Assembly (NCBI RefSeq): GCF_004634425.1
Contig: NZ_SBJL01000002.1
Span: forward strand, 310,001-374,000
Source: Vitreimonas flagellata
GTDB taxonomy: Bacteria > Pseudomonadota > Alphaproteobacteria > Caulobacterales > Aquidulcibacteraceae
Direction of reading: 5' to 3'
Length of the DNA: 64,000 nt
The notes beneath the pieces are model-generated. The model did not search any database. It was not told the origin of the DNA and saw nothing but the letters and a program-made list of their open reading frames with translations. Position 1 is the stretch's first letter; every line of letters begins with the position of its first letter. Position numbers and translations under genes: made by a program. Positions 1-8,732 of this stretch are shown one piece after another.

Positions 1-27
1 CGAAAAGCACGGGGTAACCTTCCTCGC

Positions 28-621
28 ATGAGCACAGCGCGCAAGTACGTCAGCCCGAAACGCGAAGCACAGGCGCGGGCGACGCGCACGGCCATTCTGG
101 AAGCCTTCGCCGAACAGCTCTCCGAGCCCGGGCGCACGACGCTCTCACCCAGCGAAGCGGCGGCGCGTGCGGGCGTGTCGCTGCGCACGGTGCATTTTCA
201 TTTTCCGAACGAAGCGAGCCAGATCGCAGCGCTCGGCGAATGGTTCGAGAAGGCAATCTTCCCCGATGGCGTTCAGCTCGCCAGCGGCCCCGACGATCTG
301 CCGCGCTATTATCGCGACATTCATCGCATGGCGATCAAGCACCCGATCAGCCGCGCCTTGACGAATGCGAAGGGCGTCTGGCGCGAAGTGCGCGCCTCGC
401 GCCGGGCCGCGCGTTTGGAGGCAATCCGCAAAGCCGTCAAAGCCGTTGGCGCGCCAAAGCGCGCGACCGAGGACGCCACTGCCGTGCTGCTCAGTCTCTC
501 TGGCGGCGACGCCTCCTGGACGCTTGCGGATCAAGGCTTGCCGCTGGAGCGCGTGCCAGATGCGATCGCGCATATTGTGGAGCTGGTGGTGGCGGATTTG
601 CGAAGGCAGGCGCGCAAGTAA
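28..621 (+). CDS. TetR/AcrR family transcriptional regulator
   Basis: Predicted one-component DNA-binding regulator of 197 aa, the usual TetR length. After a basic N-terminus, the helix-turn-helix lies at about residues 38-60 (SEAAARAGVSLRTVHFHF), the part of TetR proteins that contacts operator DNA. The remaining helical part is the divergent ligand-binding and dimerisation region, so the effector cannot be read from sequence. The gene is followed after about 23 bp by a YjbR protein and then a MATE exporter on the same strand. Control of the exporter is a reasonable guess but is not shown. TetR family is fairly sure; target unknown. Confidence 0.85.
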   Translation: MSTARKYVSPKREAQARATRTAILEAFAEQLSEPGRTTLSPSEAAARAGVSLRTVHFHFPNEASQIAALGEWFEKAIFPDGVQLASGPDDLPRYYRDIHRMAIKHPISRALTNAKGVWREVRASRRAARLEAIRKAVKAVGAPKRATEDATAVLLSLSGGDASWTLADQGLPLERVPDAIAHIVELVVADLRRQARK

Positions 622-644
622 CGCAAGCGCGTTAAGCAGAACCC

Positions 645-1022
645 ATGCCCCAAACGCCGCATCAACGCGCTGAGGCTGAACTGACAGCCTACGGCCTCAG
701 CTTTCCTGAGGCCACTTCAGGCCCAGGCTGGACAATCACGCGCGCGCTTTATGTGCGCAAAAAGATGTTCACGGTGTTCGGCGAGAAGGGCGAGCGGCTC
801 GATGCGCTGACCATGATCATGAAGCTGCCGATCTCCGCGGAGATGGCCGAGGAGCTCTCTTTCGTGCGGCCGGCGCGCGGCTGGTACAAGCAGCACAATT
901 GGGTGATTGCGCATTTCGGGCCGGACGACGACATCGGCGCCGAGATGGAGACGCTCAAAGGCTGGCTGAAGCAGAGCTATGTGGCGGTGGCGCCGAAGAA
1001 GTTGGGGCGTATGCTGGACTAG
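645..1022 (+). CDS. MmcQ/YjbR family protein
   Basis: Small 125-aa protein matching the MmcQ/YjbR (CyaY-like fold) family in length and pattern: an N-terminal segment ending in FPEATSGPGW, a central strand pair with FTVFGEKGERL and LTMIMKLP, and a C-terminal KQHNWVIAHFG followed by a helix with LKGWLKQSY. Family members are double-wing DNA-binding-like proteins of unclear function, probably cytoplasmic. It follows the TetR gene closely and may be co-transcribed with it. Family call good; role unknown. Confidence 0.8.
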   Translation: MPQTPHQRAEAELTAYGLSFPEATSGPGWTITRALYVRKKMFTVFGEKGERLDALTMIMKLPISAEMAEELSFVRPARGWYKQHNWVIAHFGPDDDIGAEMETLKGWLKQSYVAVAPKKLGRMLD

Positions 1023-1133
1023 ATCGTCGCTCTCGCCATGACCGATATGGGTGATGGCGCGTCACACAACAAGGCTGGCGCAAAACCGCTTTTTCTATAG
1101 AAGCGCGCGCTCTGCCTTGATCGAGGAGTCCGG

Positions 1134-2528
1134 ATGTCGGAACCAGCCGCCCCCGCAGCGCGCAACGCGCCTGCGCGCATGGACCTGACGCAAGGCCCAG
1201 TCGCGCGGACGATCTTCCTGTTCTCGCTGCCGGTGCTGGGCACGAGCGTGCTGCAATCGCTGAACGGCTCGATCAACACGATCTGGGTCGGCCGCTTGCT
1301 CGGACCCGAAGCGCTGACGGCGACGATCAATGCCTCGCTCATTCTGATGTTCATGCTGGGCACGTTGTTCGGGCTCGGCATGGCGGCGACGATCATGGTC
1401 GGCCAATCCTTTGGCGCGCATGATCTGCAGCGCGCCAAACGTGTCGTCGGCACGACCGCGACGTTCTTCTTCGTGTTCTCGCTGATCACCGCGATCGCCG
1501 GCTATTTCGGCGCCGCGCAGATTTTGCACTGGATGGGCACGCCAGACGAAGCGCGCGCGCTTTCGGAGATTTATCTGCGCACGGTGTTTCTCTCCTTGCC
1601 GTTCCTCTCCATGTTCGCGCTGCTCGTGATGGTGCAACGCGGCGCGGGCGATGCGCGCATGCCGTTCATGTTCACGACTTTGGCGACGCTGCTCGACATC
1701 GCGCTCAATCCGCTGCTGATCAGTGGCATCGGCCCATTTCCGCAAATGGGCATTGCCGGCTCTGGCGCCGCGCTCTTTCTCTCGCAAGGCATCGGGCTGA
1801 GCGCGATGCTGGCTTATATGTATTGGCGCAAATCCGACCTGCGACTGACGCGCGATGAATTGCATCATCTGCGCCCCGACCCAGATCTCTTGCGCACCAT
1901 CATCGTCAAAGGCTTGCCGATGGGCGCGCAGATGATGGTGATCTCGCTCTCAGGCCTCATCCTGATGAGTATGATCAATGGCTATGGCGCCGAAACCGCC
2001 GCCGCCTATGGCGTCGCGTTTCAGCTTTGGGCCTATGTGCAGATGCCGGCGATGGCGATTGGCGCGGCCGTGTCGTCGATGGCGGCGCAAAGCGTCGGCG
2101 CGAAGAAATGGGATCGCCTCGAACAAGCCGCTTGGGCCGGCATTTGGATCAATGTGGCGCTGACGGGCAGCCTCGTCGTGCTGCTCTATCTGATCGATCC
2201 GTACATCGTCGGTCTCTTCCTCCCCGACCAAGAGAGCGCCATCGCCCGCGCCGAGCACATCAATTCGATCGCAAGCTGGAGCTTCGTTCTGTTCGGCGTG
2301 ACCTTCGTGCTCTTCGGCGTGGTGCGCTCGACGGGCGCTGTGCTGGCGCCGCTGCTCATTCTGGTGGTGTCACTCTTCGGAGTACGCATCGGCTTTGCCA
2401 CCCTGATGCAACCCGCCTGGGGCGCCGACGCCATCTGGTGGAGCTTCCCCATCAGCATGGCCGTCTCCGCCGGCTTAGCGCTGGCCCATTATCGCTGGGG
2501 CGGATGGCGGAAGGCGCGGATGGGTTAG
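1134..2528 (+). CDS. MATE family efflux transporter
   Basis: Inner membrane multidrug/toxin extrusion protein of 464 aa with about twelve hydrophobic segments in two six-helix halves, the MATE architecture. The N-terminal half opens with LTQGPVARTIFLFSLPVLGTS, typical of DinF/NorM-like members, and has NTIWVGRLLGPEAL in the first loop. Such proteins export cationic drugs or metabolites by H+ or Na+ antiport; the substrate cannot be deduced. The start is supported by GAGGAG seven bases before the ATG. The upstream TetR regulator is a candidate controller. Confidence 0.92.
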   Translation: MSEPAAPAARNAPARMDLTQGPVARTIFLFSLPVLGTSVLQSLNGSINTIWVGRLLGPEALTATINASLILMFMLGTLFGLGMAATIMVGQSFGAHDLQRAKRVVGTTATFFFVFSLITAIAGYFGAAQILHWMGTPDEARALSEIYLRTVFLSLPFLSMFALLVMVQRGAGDARMPFMFTTLATLLDIALNPLLISGIGPFPQMGIAGSGAALFLSQGIGLSAMLAYMYWRKSDLRLTRDELHHLRPDPDLLRTIIVKGLPMGAQMMVISLSGLILMSMINGYGAETAAAYGVAFQLWAYVQMPAMAIGAAVSSMAAQSVGAKKWDRLEQAAWAGIWINVALTGSLVVLLYLIDPYIVGLFLPDQESAIARAEHINSIASWSFVLFGVTFVLFGVVRSTGAVLAPLLILVVSLFGVRIGFATLMQPAWGADAIWWSFPISMAVSAGLALAHYRWGGWRKARMG

Positions 2529-2559
2529 GCTCACCGACGACTAAGCGATGCGCCAGCGG

Positions 2560-2898
2560 CTATGCGGCGGTCTTCTTCACCGCAACGACCATTTCACCCG
2601 TTTCCGCCAATCGATGAAGTTCAACAGAATAGGCGTTGTCCCTAATCTTTATCGGCTCAAATGCCACATAATCGGAAATCGCCTCCCCCGTATTGCTTCG
2701 GCGATACTTCGCCGCGCGGGCAATGTCTTTTGCTGACTCCACCAAGCTAAGGTCGCCGATAGAGGTGATCTTCCGACATCGAAATGCACCTACCGCAGTA
2801 TCCAAAACGAGATGGTCGTCATCATTCGTGTACTCCACTGTCAGCTGAAGCGGTCGAGCTGGCGCTCCAATTTCGAGTCCATCAACCAGCTCGGGCAC
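2560..2898 (-). CDS. hypothetical protein downstream of ruvB
   Basis: I do not recognise this 112-aa product. It contains a strand-rich middle (PLQLTVEYTNDDDHLVLDT), an AKDIARAAKY helix and a C-terminus EMVVAVKKTAA, with no membrane segment or signal. The only usual start codon in frame is a GTG at 2898 with no clear ribosome binding site. The 99 bases between it and the ruvB stop are open in the same frame and translate to protein-like sequence (EDILFRTIASGERITCAEAF), so the true N-terminus may lie further upstream. Probably co-transcribed with ruvB. Confidence 0.5.
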   Translation of the reverse strand: MPELVDGLEIGAPARPLQLTVEYTNDDDHLVLDTAVGAFRCRKITSIGDLSLVESAKDIARAAKYRRSNTGEAISDYVAFEPIKIRDNAYSVELHRLAETGEMVVAVKKTAA

Positions 2899-2997
2899 CA
2901 GGGTAAGCGCGCGAGCAAACGCCTCGGCACACGTGATGCGCTCTCCCGATGCGATCGTGCGGAATAGTATGTCCTCGTTCGAGTGCTCACAATGCTT

Positions 2998-4026
2998 CTA
3001 CTCCTCCCCGAACAACGCTCCCGTGCTCGGTTGGATCGGCGGCGGCTTTTTGCCAAGCCGCTCATATGCTTTCGGCGCGGCGACGCGGCCGCGGGGGGTG
3101 CGCATGACGAAGCCTTGTTGCATCAGATAGGGCTCGATCACGTCTTCGATGGCGTCGCGCGCTTCGGCCAACGCGGCGGCCAACGTCTCAACACCAACAG
3201 GCCCGCCGCCATAGGTTTCGACGAGCGCGTGCAAATAGCGGCGGTCCAGCATGTCGAGGCCGTCGCTATCGACATCGAGCCGCTTCAACGCAGCGTCCGC
3301 CACGTTGACATCGATCGCGTTTTCGCCGGCGAAATCGCGCACGCGGCGCAGCAAGCGGATGGCGACGCGCGGTGTGCCGCGTGCGCGCTTGGCGATCTCC
3401 ATCGCGCCTTCCGGCGTGATCGGCATGTTGAGCTTGCCGGCGCCGCGCGTAACGATTCCGAGCAAATCCTGCGCGCTGTAAAACTCAAGCCGCAGCGGAA
3501 TACCGAAGCGATCGCGCAGCGGCGTGCTGAGCAAACCCGCGCGCGTCGTGGCGCCAACGAGCGTGAACGGCGCCAGATCAATGCGCACACTGCGCGCGGA
3601 TGGGCCTTCGCCGATGATGATGTCGAGGTGATAATCCTCCATCGCCGGATAGAGGATTTCTTCCACCGCCGGCGCGAGGCGGTGAATCTCGTCGATGAAC
3701 AGCACGTCGCGCGGTTCGAGATTGGTGAGCAAGGCCGCCAGATCGCCAGCGCGCGCGATCACAGGGCCGGACGTCGCACGAAAGCCGACGCCCAATTCAC
3801 GCGCCACGATCTGCGACAGCGTGGTCTTGCCAAGGCCGGGTGGACCAAACAGCAAAGTGTGGTCCATCGCTTCGCCGCGCGCGCGGGCGGCTTCGACGAA
3901 GACTTTGAGATTGGCCTTCGCCGTGGGCTGGCCGACGAATTCGTCAAAGCCGGTCGGCCGCAAAGCGCGATCCGCGCCCTCTCCGGGCATGCGGTCAGCG
4001 GCGACGAGGCGTTCTGCTTCGGACAT
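2998..4026 (-). CDS. ruvB: Holliday junction branch migration ATPase RuvB
   Basis: Hexameric AAA+ motor that, with RuvA, drives branch migration of Holliday junctions during recombinational repair. At 342 aa the length is standard. Walker A ([10 protein letters not shown]) is at about residues 60-69, Walker B/DEIH (VLFIDEIHR) near 108-116, sensor 1 ([10 protein letters not shown]) near 158, followed by the arginine finger region LRDRFG. The C-terminal winged helix ends in [19 protein letters not shown]. In many proteobacteria ruvB directly follows ruvA; here ruvA lies 1.7 kb upstream with three unrelated genes between them. Confidence 0.97.
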   Translation of the reverse strand: MSEAERLVAADRMPGEGADRALRPTGFDEFVGQPTAKANLKVFVEAARARGEAMDHTLLFGPPGLGKTTLSQIVARELGVGFRATSGPVIARAGDLAALLTNLEPRDVLFIDEIHRLAPAVEEILYPAMEDYHLDIIIGEGPSARSVRIDLAPFTLVGATTRAGLLSTPLRDRFGIPLRLEFYSAQDLLGIVTRGAGKLNMPITPEGAMEIAKRARGTPRVAIRLLRRVRDFAGENAIDVNVADAALKRLDVDSDGLDMLDRRYLHALVETYGGGPVGVETLAAALAEARDAIEDVIEPYLMQQGFVMRTPRGRVAAPKAYERLGKKPPPIQPSTGALFGEE

Positions 4027-4136
4027 GCGCCCCTCCTAATACGATTCGGGTTTCCGGATTGTTCCGGGCGCCGCTCGAACGGTTCGAGGGCGCAACATGC
4101 CTTGCCGCGAACGGCCGCGCACCACACCTTGCTGAC

Positions 4137-4592
4137 ATGAGCCGCGCTTTCGTCAAAGAGACGGACGACGCAATCGAAGACCTGCCCGAGCGGCCGGTTT
4201 CGACCGCGCCGAATTTCGTCACCCCCGAAGGGTTAGCCGCCATCGAAGCGGAGATCGCACGGCTAAACGATGCGCTGGCGCTCGCGGGCGAGGATCGCGC
4301 CGCCCGCGCCAGCATTGGCCGCGATCTGCGCTATTGGACGGCGCGACGCGGCAGCGCCCAGCTCATCCCTCCGCCCAGCGATTGCGACGTCGTGCGCTTC
4401 GGCTGCACAATCAGCATCGCGCGCGACGATGGGCGACGCCAAAGCTTCCGCATCGTCGGCGAAGACGAAGCCGATCCCGAACGCGGCACACTCAGCCACA
4501 CCTCCCCACTCGCGCGCGCGGTGCTGGGGAAGGAAGTTGGCGACGAGGTCCGCGTCGGCGACGGCGTGGTCGAGATCGCGGCGATTGCTTAG
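4137..4592 (+). CDS. GreA/GreB-family transcription elongation factor-like protein
   Basis: 151-aa protein read from the ATG at 4137, because the sequence from MSRAFVKETDD onward is protein-like and resembles GreB/Rnk-type alphaproteobacterial proteins (LPERPVS, then a VTPEGL segment). A short coiled-coil helix pair covers about residues 30-75 and the C-terminal FKBP-like Gre domain about 85-150, with the typical pattern HTSPLARAVLGKEVGDEV. Family members bind the RNA polymerase secondary channel and rescue stalled complexes. The coiled coil is short, so whether it stimulates RNA cleavage is uncertain. Divergent from ruvB. Confidence 0.78.
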   Translation: MSRAFVKETDDAIEDLPERPVSTAPNFVTPEGLAAIEAEIARLNDALALAGEDRAARASIGRDLRYWTARRGSAQLIPPPSDCDVVRFGCTISIARDDGRRQSFRIVGEDEADPERGTLSHTSPLARAVLGKEVGDEVRVGDGVVEIAAIA

Positions 4593-5188
4593 GCCGCGTC
4601 GTATTGGGCGATCAGCGCGTCGAGGTGACGACGTTCGGGCGCGAGCTGAGTAACGTATTTCACGCCCATCCAGGCCGAACTCACCACCAGCGCGCCGCCG
4701 AGAACAAGCACCGCCGACTGCATTTCGTGCGGCGCCATCTTTCCAACGCCGACAAGTTGGTTGAGCAACACCAACAGCAGCGGCGCGCAGAGCAGAATAG
4801 CGCCGCCAATAATGGCGATGCGCAAGCGGGCGGCGGCATTGTCAGCGCGCAGGGCCAGGAACGTCTCGCGCAGCGAGCGTGTAGGCATCGGCGACGGTGC
4901 GGCGCGTTTGGCAATGAGGATCAGCGCCGCGAAGGGGATCAGCGCGAACGGAATGAGCCCCCACTCGCGGCCAAGATCAATGACGTCCGCTTGGCCGCTC
5001 ACAATATCCCAAATCATAAGCGCAAGCGGGATCGTCAGCATCAAACCAGCGAACGCGAGCAAGCGACGCAGATTTTCGCGGCGGCGTGCGAGCATCGTTT
5101 CCGCTTCGGCGACGAGATAAGCGCTCGCGGCGGCGCTCGGATTGTTGGCGTTCGACGCCCAGGCGTTTTTCAGCGCTTCAAAGTCCAT
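4589..5188 (-). CDS. four-helix membrane protein translationally coupled to an ECF sigma factor
   Basis: 199-aa protein read from the ATG at 5188, which overlaps the end of the sigma factor gene by 11 bp and begins MDFEALKNAW. About 50 cytoplasm-like residues with a basic stretch (MLARRRENLRRLL) precede four hydrophobic segments near residues 45-65, 80-98, 120-143 and 153-172, followed by a short charged tail. I see no zinc anti-sigma HxxxCxxC motif. Its position is that of an anti-sigma or sensor partner, which is inference from context only. Confidence 0.7.
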   Translation of the reverse strand: MDFEALKNAWASNANNPSAAASAYLVAEAETMLARRRENLRRLLAFAGLMLTIPLALMIWDIVSGQADVIDLGREWGLIPFALIPFAALILIAKRAAPSPMPTRSLRETFLALRADNAAARLRIAIIGGAILLCAPLLLVLLNQLVGVGKMAPHEMQSAVLVLGGALVVSSAWMGVKYVTQLAPERRHLDALIAQYDAA

Positions 5189-5672
5189 CGTCTGTCTCCA
5201 TGATTTGGGTGAGCTTCGCGCGCGCCCGTGTGAGGCGCGCGCCAACATTGGTTTCGCTTAAGCCGTGAATGGCGCCGATCTCGGAATAGGATTGGCCCTC
5301 AAGCGAGAGCAGAACGAGCGAGCGGTCGAGCGTTTCGAGGCGGCGGATTGCAGCGTAGAGCCGCTCCAGCAGTGGGTCGTCGCTCGGCTCTTCGATGCGC
5401 AGGCGTTCGAATGCGCGCTGGCGATAAAGCCGGCGCGCTTCACCGCGTCGCCAGGTGAGCGCGGCATTATGCGCGACGCGATAGATGAAGGTCGCAGGAG
5501 CGCTCTCGCCGCGAAACGTGGGCGCAGCGCGCCAGATCGCGAGCGTCAGCTCCTGCAACAAATCCTGTTGATCCGCTCCCTTGGCGAAGGCGCGTGCGAT
5601 GCGCGTCAGCACGCCTACGTGCTCGCTCATCCAAGTCCGGAACCGCTCGTCGCCCACGCCCTCGCCTTTCAT
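5178..5672 (-). CDS. ECF-type RNA polymerase sigma factor
   Basis: 164-aa group 4 sigma factor. Region 2 spans roughly residues 15-80 and includes GADQQDLLQELTLAIWRA (the DLLQE signature) and FIYRVAHNAALTWRR. Region 4 spans about 108-160 with LVLLSLEGQSYSEIGAIHG, a helix-turn-helix that would read the -35 element. It overlaps the downstream four-helix membrane protein gene, implying co-translation and perhaps an anti-sigma relationship. Regulon and signal are unknown. Start at the ATG that gives the typical short N-terminus. Confidence 0.9.
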   Translation of the reverse strand: MKGEGVGDERFRTWMSEHVGVLTRIARAFAKGADQQDLLQELTLAIWRAAPTFRGESAPATFIYRVAHNAALTWRRGEARRLYRQRAFERLRIEEPSDDPLLERLYAAIRRLETLDRSLVLLSLEGQSYSEIGAIHGLSETNVGARLTRARAKLTQIMETDDGL

Positions 5673-5708
5673 GCCGCCTTAGATGGCGCGGGAGGCGCGA
5701 TCCTTACA

Positions 5709-6323
5709 TTACCGGCTCACTTCTTTCAGCGCGGCGCGGATGAGTTCGGGCGCGGGCGCGTCGGCGGCGAATTGTTTGGCCGCACTGGCGACGGCGCGGG
5801 CGGCGCTCGATTGGTCGATGCCGAGATTGACCAGCGCCGATACCGCTTCCGCGCGCGCGCCATTCGCGGCGGGCGCTGCGCTCGTGGCCGCAGCGCGGCC
5901 GCCGGCAATGGAGAAAAAGCCCTTCGGGCCGGCCTTGCCGGTGAGCTCTGTCGCTAAACGCGCGGCGAGCTTGGGGCCCACGCCATTGGCGCGCGCGAAC
6001 GCGGCTTTGTCCTGCAGCGCGATCGCGTCGGCGAGCACTTCGGGTGGCATGGCATCGAGAATACCGAGCGCGACCTTAGCGCCGACGCCCGGAATGGTTT
6101 GCAAATGCGCGAACCAGGCGCGCTCCTCTTCGCTCGAGAAGCCGAACAAGCGGATCGCGTCTTCACGCACGTGCGTCTCGATGAAGAGCTTCGCCGGCGC
6201 GCCCAAACTTAGACGGCCAAGCGTGCGGCCTGCGGCCTGCACCACATAGCCCACGCCGTTCACGTCGATCAGGGCTGTGTCTTCGCCAACTGCCGCGACA
6301 ACACCGTTGAGTGAACCGATCAT
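5709..6323 (-). CDS. ruvA: Holliday junction branch migration protein RuvA
   Basis: Tetrameric Holliday junction-binding protein of 204 aa that targets RuvB to junctions. Domain I is an OB fold at the start (MIGSLNGVVAAVGEDTALID, then VNGVGYVV), domain II carries helix-hairpin-helix motifs (FAHLQTIPGVGAKVAL and ANGVGPKLAARLATEL), and the C-terminal domain III (about 155-204), which contacts RuvB, ends in LIRAALKEV. Same strand as ruvB and ruvC but separated from both. A spacer of 36 bp leads to the sigma factor gene. Confidence 0.97.
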   Translation of the reverse strand: MIGSLNGVVAAVGEDTALIDVNGVGYVVQAAGRTLGRLSLGAPAKLFIETHVREDAIRLFGFSSEEERAWFAHLQTIPGVGAKVALGILDAMPPEVLADAIALQDKAAFARANGVGPKLAARLATELTGKAGPKGFFSIAGGRAAATSAAPAANGARAEAVSALVNLGIDQSSAARAVASAAKQFAADAPAPELIRAALKEVSR

Positions 6324-6378
6324 GCGCGCGCCTCCGCCTCCCTCCTGCGCGGATTCGCGCGGAAGCGAAACGGAGCCG

Positions 6379-6858
6379 CTACCAGAGGCTGAAGATCGGC
6401 CGCGCCAACATCAGCCAAATGATTGCCGCCACGGCGAAAAACGCCGGAAAGCCGCAGAGGAACCAGATGCGGTAGAGCTTGTGGTAAGCCTCCGGCAGCG
6501 GAGCATTGTCGGCGGCGGCGGTGCGGGCGAGATCGCGCAGCCGGTGCTGTATCCACACCACCGGCAGCCAGAACGCGCCGGTGATGACGTAAAGCGCGAG
6601 CGACAACACGATCCAGCCTTCGCTGAAACTCCAGCCGAGGCCCTGCGCTAACAGCGCGCCCGTGATCGGCTGCGCAACGACAGCGCTCGCGGTGAAAATC
6701 CAATCGGCGATGACGACGATGGAGGCGGTGTGCGCGATGAAGCGCGCATCCTTGGTGCGATGCGCCATCAGCATGAAGAAGGCGATGCCGGCGCCCGTGC
6801 CGAGCAGCACGCAGGCGCCAATGACGTGCAACCAACGCAGGAGAATGAGAACATCCAT
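6379..6858 (-). CDS. DUF2269 family integral membrane protein
   Basis: 159-aa protein with four predicted transmembrane helices: LILLRWLHVIGACVLLGTG, then segments around residues 45-68, 80-102 and 128-152. The opening LRWLHVIGACVLLGTGAG and a distal LPEAYHKLYRIWFLCGFPAF match the DUF2269 pattern of small membrane proteins of unknown function. Its ATG overlaps the stop codon of the upstream SDR-DoxX gene (TGATG), so the two are almost certainly co-translated. A redox or membrane partner role is only a guess from that coupling. Confidence 0.8.
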   Translation of the reverse strand: MDVLILLRWLHVIGACVLLGTGAGIAFFMLMAHRTKDARFIAHTASIVVIADWIFTASAVVAQPITGALLAQGLGWSFSEGWIVLSLALYVITGAFWLPVVWIQHRLRDLARTAAADNAPLPEAYHKLYRIWFLCGFPAFFAVAAIIWLMLARPIFSLW

Positions 6859-8150
6859 CAGCGCTCACTTGTGAGCGCGGCGACGGCGAGCGCAAGCGCC
6901 ATGCCCGGAAATATCTTCACCAGCGGGCCAAGCGGGTCGGCCCAGAGATGTGGCGCGAGCAGTGTCGCGCCGATGAGATACGCGATCGACACCGCGATTG
7001 CGCCAAGTGCGGCGATGCGCGTGAATGGACGCAGCAAGAGGCCCATGCCGATCGCCAAATCCGCGACGGCCCCGCTCAACACGAAGAGCATCGCTTGCTC
7101 TGGCGCCAGCACGCCGTCGAGCACGCGCGCGGCGGCGTCGCGCTGGAAAAATCCGATCGCGCCGGACGCGATCCAAAACGCGGAGAGCGTGAGCACGAGC
7201 ATCGGCAGCACCAAGTGCGCGCGCGCATAGAGCCGCTCCTGCGCCGTGGCGGGCAGCGCGGCGAGTGTCTGATCGAGCGATTTGAGCTTGCGCCCGCTCG
7301 CCGCCTCCCACGCCGCGCCGTCGCAAATGATCCCATCGCGGAGCACACGTAGCGCCGTCGTGCGCAAAGGTGAGCGCCAGCCGAGCCAGCCGGCGAGGTC
7401 AGCGCCGCGTGCGAGCGCGAAGCCCAGCGGGCGCGGCAAATCTAAGCGCATTGTGGGCGGTTTGAAGCCAAGCCACGCGCGGAATTTGCTGACGACATCA
7501 CGCAAGGCATGCGTCTGCGTCGCCGCCAAATCATAGTCGCGTCGCGCTGGCGTTTTACCTTCGAGCGCCAGCACCACGGCGTCCGCGACATCGCTTGCCG
7601 CCACTATCTGCACGCGCGCATCGCCCAGCATGAGCGGCTGCACGAATGGCACCGCCGTCAGCATGCGCAAGAGCGACGTGCCGCCGTAAGCATTGGCGCT
7701 CAGCACCAGGCCCGGCTTCAGGATCGTCCAGTCCAGCGCGCTCATACGTAACGCAGAGTCGGCCGCGGCCTTTGTGCGCATGAACTCGGTGTTCGCATCG
7801 GGTTCGGCGCCGGGCGCGGAGATTTGTACGAAGCGGACTGGCTTGCCCTCGCACGCCCCGATCAAAGCGACGATGGAATCCTTTTGCGCGGCGCGGAGAT
7901 TGTCACGCGCGCCGTCTTGCAATGCCCCCGATGCATTCACGATCGCATCGACGCCGTCGATGTGCGGCGCCCATGATTGCGGCTTGATGAGCGTTGCAAT
8001 ATCGGCGCTGATCCAGCGCACATCAGGCGCCGCACTTCGCCCCTTCTGGACGGAGCGGCCAAGGCCGATCACGTCATGCCCGGCCCCACGCAACGCGCGC
8101 ACGATCTCCAGACCGATCAGCCCATAACCACCGAGCACCAGAACGCGCAT
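6858..8150 (-). CDS. NAD(P)-binding SDR protein fused to a DoxX-like membrane domain
   Basis: 430-aa two-part protein. Residues 1-290 form an atypical short-chain dehydrogenase/NmrA-like Rossmann domain with the dinucleotide motif GGYGLIG (7-13) and the segment SALDWTILKPGLVL near 140-155. Residues 305-430 carry about four hydrophobic helices resembling DoxX/DUF4267-type domains (LVLTLSAFWIASGAIGFF onward). Such fusions are annotated as epimerase-like proteins of unknown substrate. It is the first gene of a two-gene unit with the DUF2269 protein. Fold assignment good; reaction unknown. Confidence 0.85.
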   Translation of the reverse strand: MRVLVLGGYGLIGLEIVRALRGAGHDVIGLGRSVQKGRSAAPDVRWISADIATLIKPQSWAPHIDGVDAIVNASGALQDGARDNLRAAQKDSIVALIGACEGKPVRFVQISAPGAEPDANTEFMRTKAAADSALRMSALDWTILKPGLVLSANAYGGTSLLRMLTAVPFVQPLMLGDARVQIVAASDVADAVVLALEGKTPARRDYDLAATQTHALRDVVSKFRAWLGFKPPTMRLDLPRPLGFALARGADLAGWLGWRSPLRTTALRVLRDGIICDGAAWEAASGRKLKSLDQTLAALPATAQERLYARAHLVLPMLVLTLSAFWIASGAIGFFQRDAAARVLDGVLAPEQAMLFVLSGAVADLAIGMGLLLRPFTRIAALGAIAVSIAYLIGATLLAPHLWADPLGPLVKIFPGMALALAVAALTSER

Positions 8151-8311
8151 GCAGCCTTAAACCCCCATTTGCAGGCGACGCCAAAATATCGCTGTTGCGA
8201 GACGTTCGCGCGTGAAGCCGTCCGCGACGCATGCTACCGATTCCCATTGAGGGATAAGGTTTTTGCAACTGACTCGCAAATGTGAGCCGGTTGCGAGCTT
8301 TGGGGAAATCT

Positions 8312-8725
8312 ATGTCGGACAAGAAGCGTTTGAATCGGCGTTCGTTCATGGCGCGCGTTGCTGGTGCGGCGGCCATTGTGGGCGGCGCGACGGCCGCGGT
8401 GACGGGCGAAGCCGCGGCGCAGAATTATACGGGCCGCACCGACAGCGACACCGGCAACGGCGCAGATCGCTCTGGCTACGGCCGCACCGGCATGACCGAC
8501 AGCGACACCGGCAACGGCTCTGACCGCGCCGGCTACGGTCGTGGCGGCGGTGGCGGCGGCGGCGGCCGCACCGGCTGGACCGACAGCGACAGCGGCGGCA
8601 ACGCCGACAACGCCGGCAACGGCCGTGGCGCCACGCGCAACAGCCCGAGCGGCCTGACCGACGGCGACAGCGGCTCGTACGCTGACCGCGCCAATTATGG
8701 CCGCGGCGCACGCCGCAACTGGTAA
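8312..8725 (+). CDS. exported Asp/Gly-rich repeat protein (TDSD repeats)
   Basis: 137-aa protein read from the ATG at 8312 (MSDKKRLNRRSFMARVAG). The N-terminus has a twin-arginine-type signal, LNRRSFM followed by a hydrophobic stretch and an AAA cleavage region before QNYTG. The rest is four imperfect units of the form TDSDTGNGADRxGYGR: RTDSDTGNGADRSGYGR, MTDSDTGNGSDRAGYGR plus a Gly run, WTDSDSGGNADNAGNGR, and LTDGDSGSYADRANYGR. No known domain is recognised. The DxDxG spacing recalls calcium-binding repeats, but this is resemblance only. A JmjC hydroxylase gene begins 7 bp downstream. Confidence 0.8.
   Translation: MSDKKRLNRRSFMARVAGAAAIVGGATAAVTGEAAAQNYTGRTDSDTGNGADRSGYGRTGMTDSDTGNGSDRAGYGRGGGGGGGGRTGWTDSDSGGNADNAGNGRGATRNSPSGLTDGDSGSYADRANYGRGARRNW
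8438..8518 (+). repeat. tandem DNA repeat inside the TDSD-repeat gene
   Basis: A 24-base stretch (starting ACCGACAGCGACACC) occurs identically at 8438-8461 and 8495-8518, a period of 57 bases or 19 codons. Two further degenerate protein units follow. Exact identity of the first two units suggests a recent duplication or gene conversion within the repeat region. Confidence 0.85.
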
Positions 8726-8732
8726 GTCGTCC

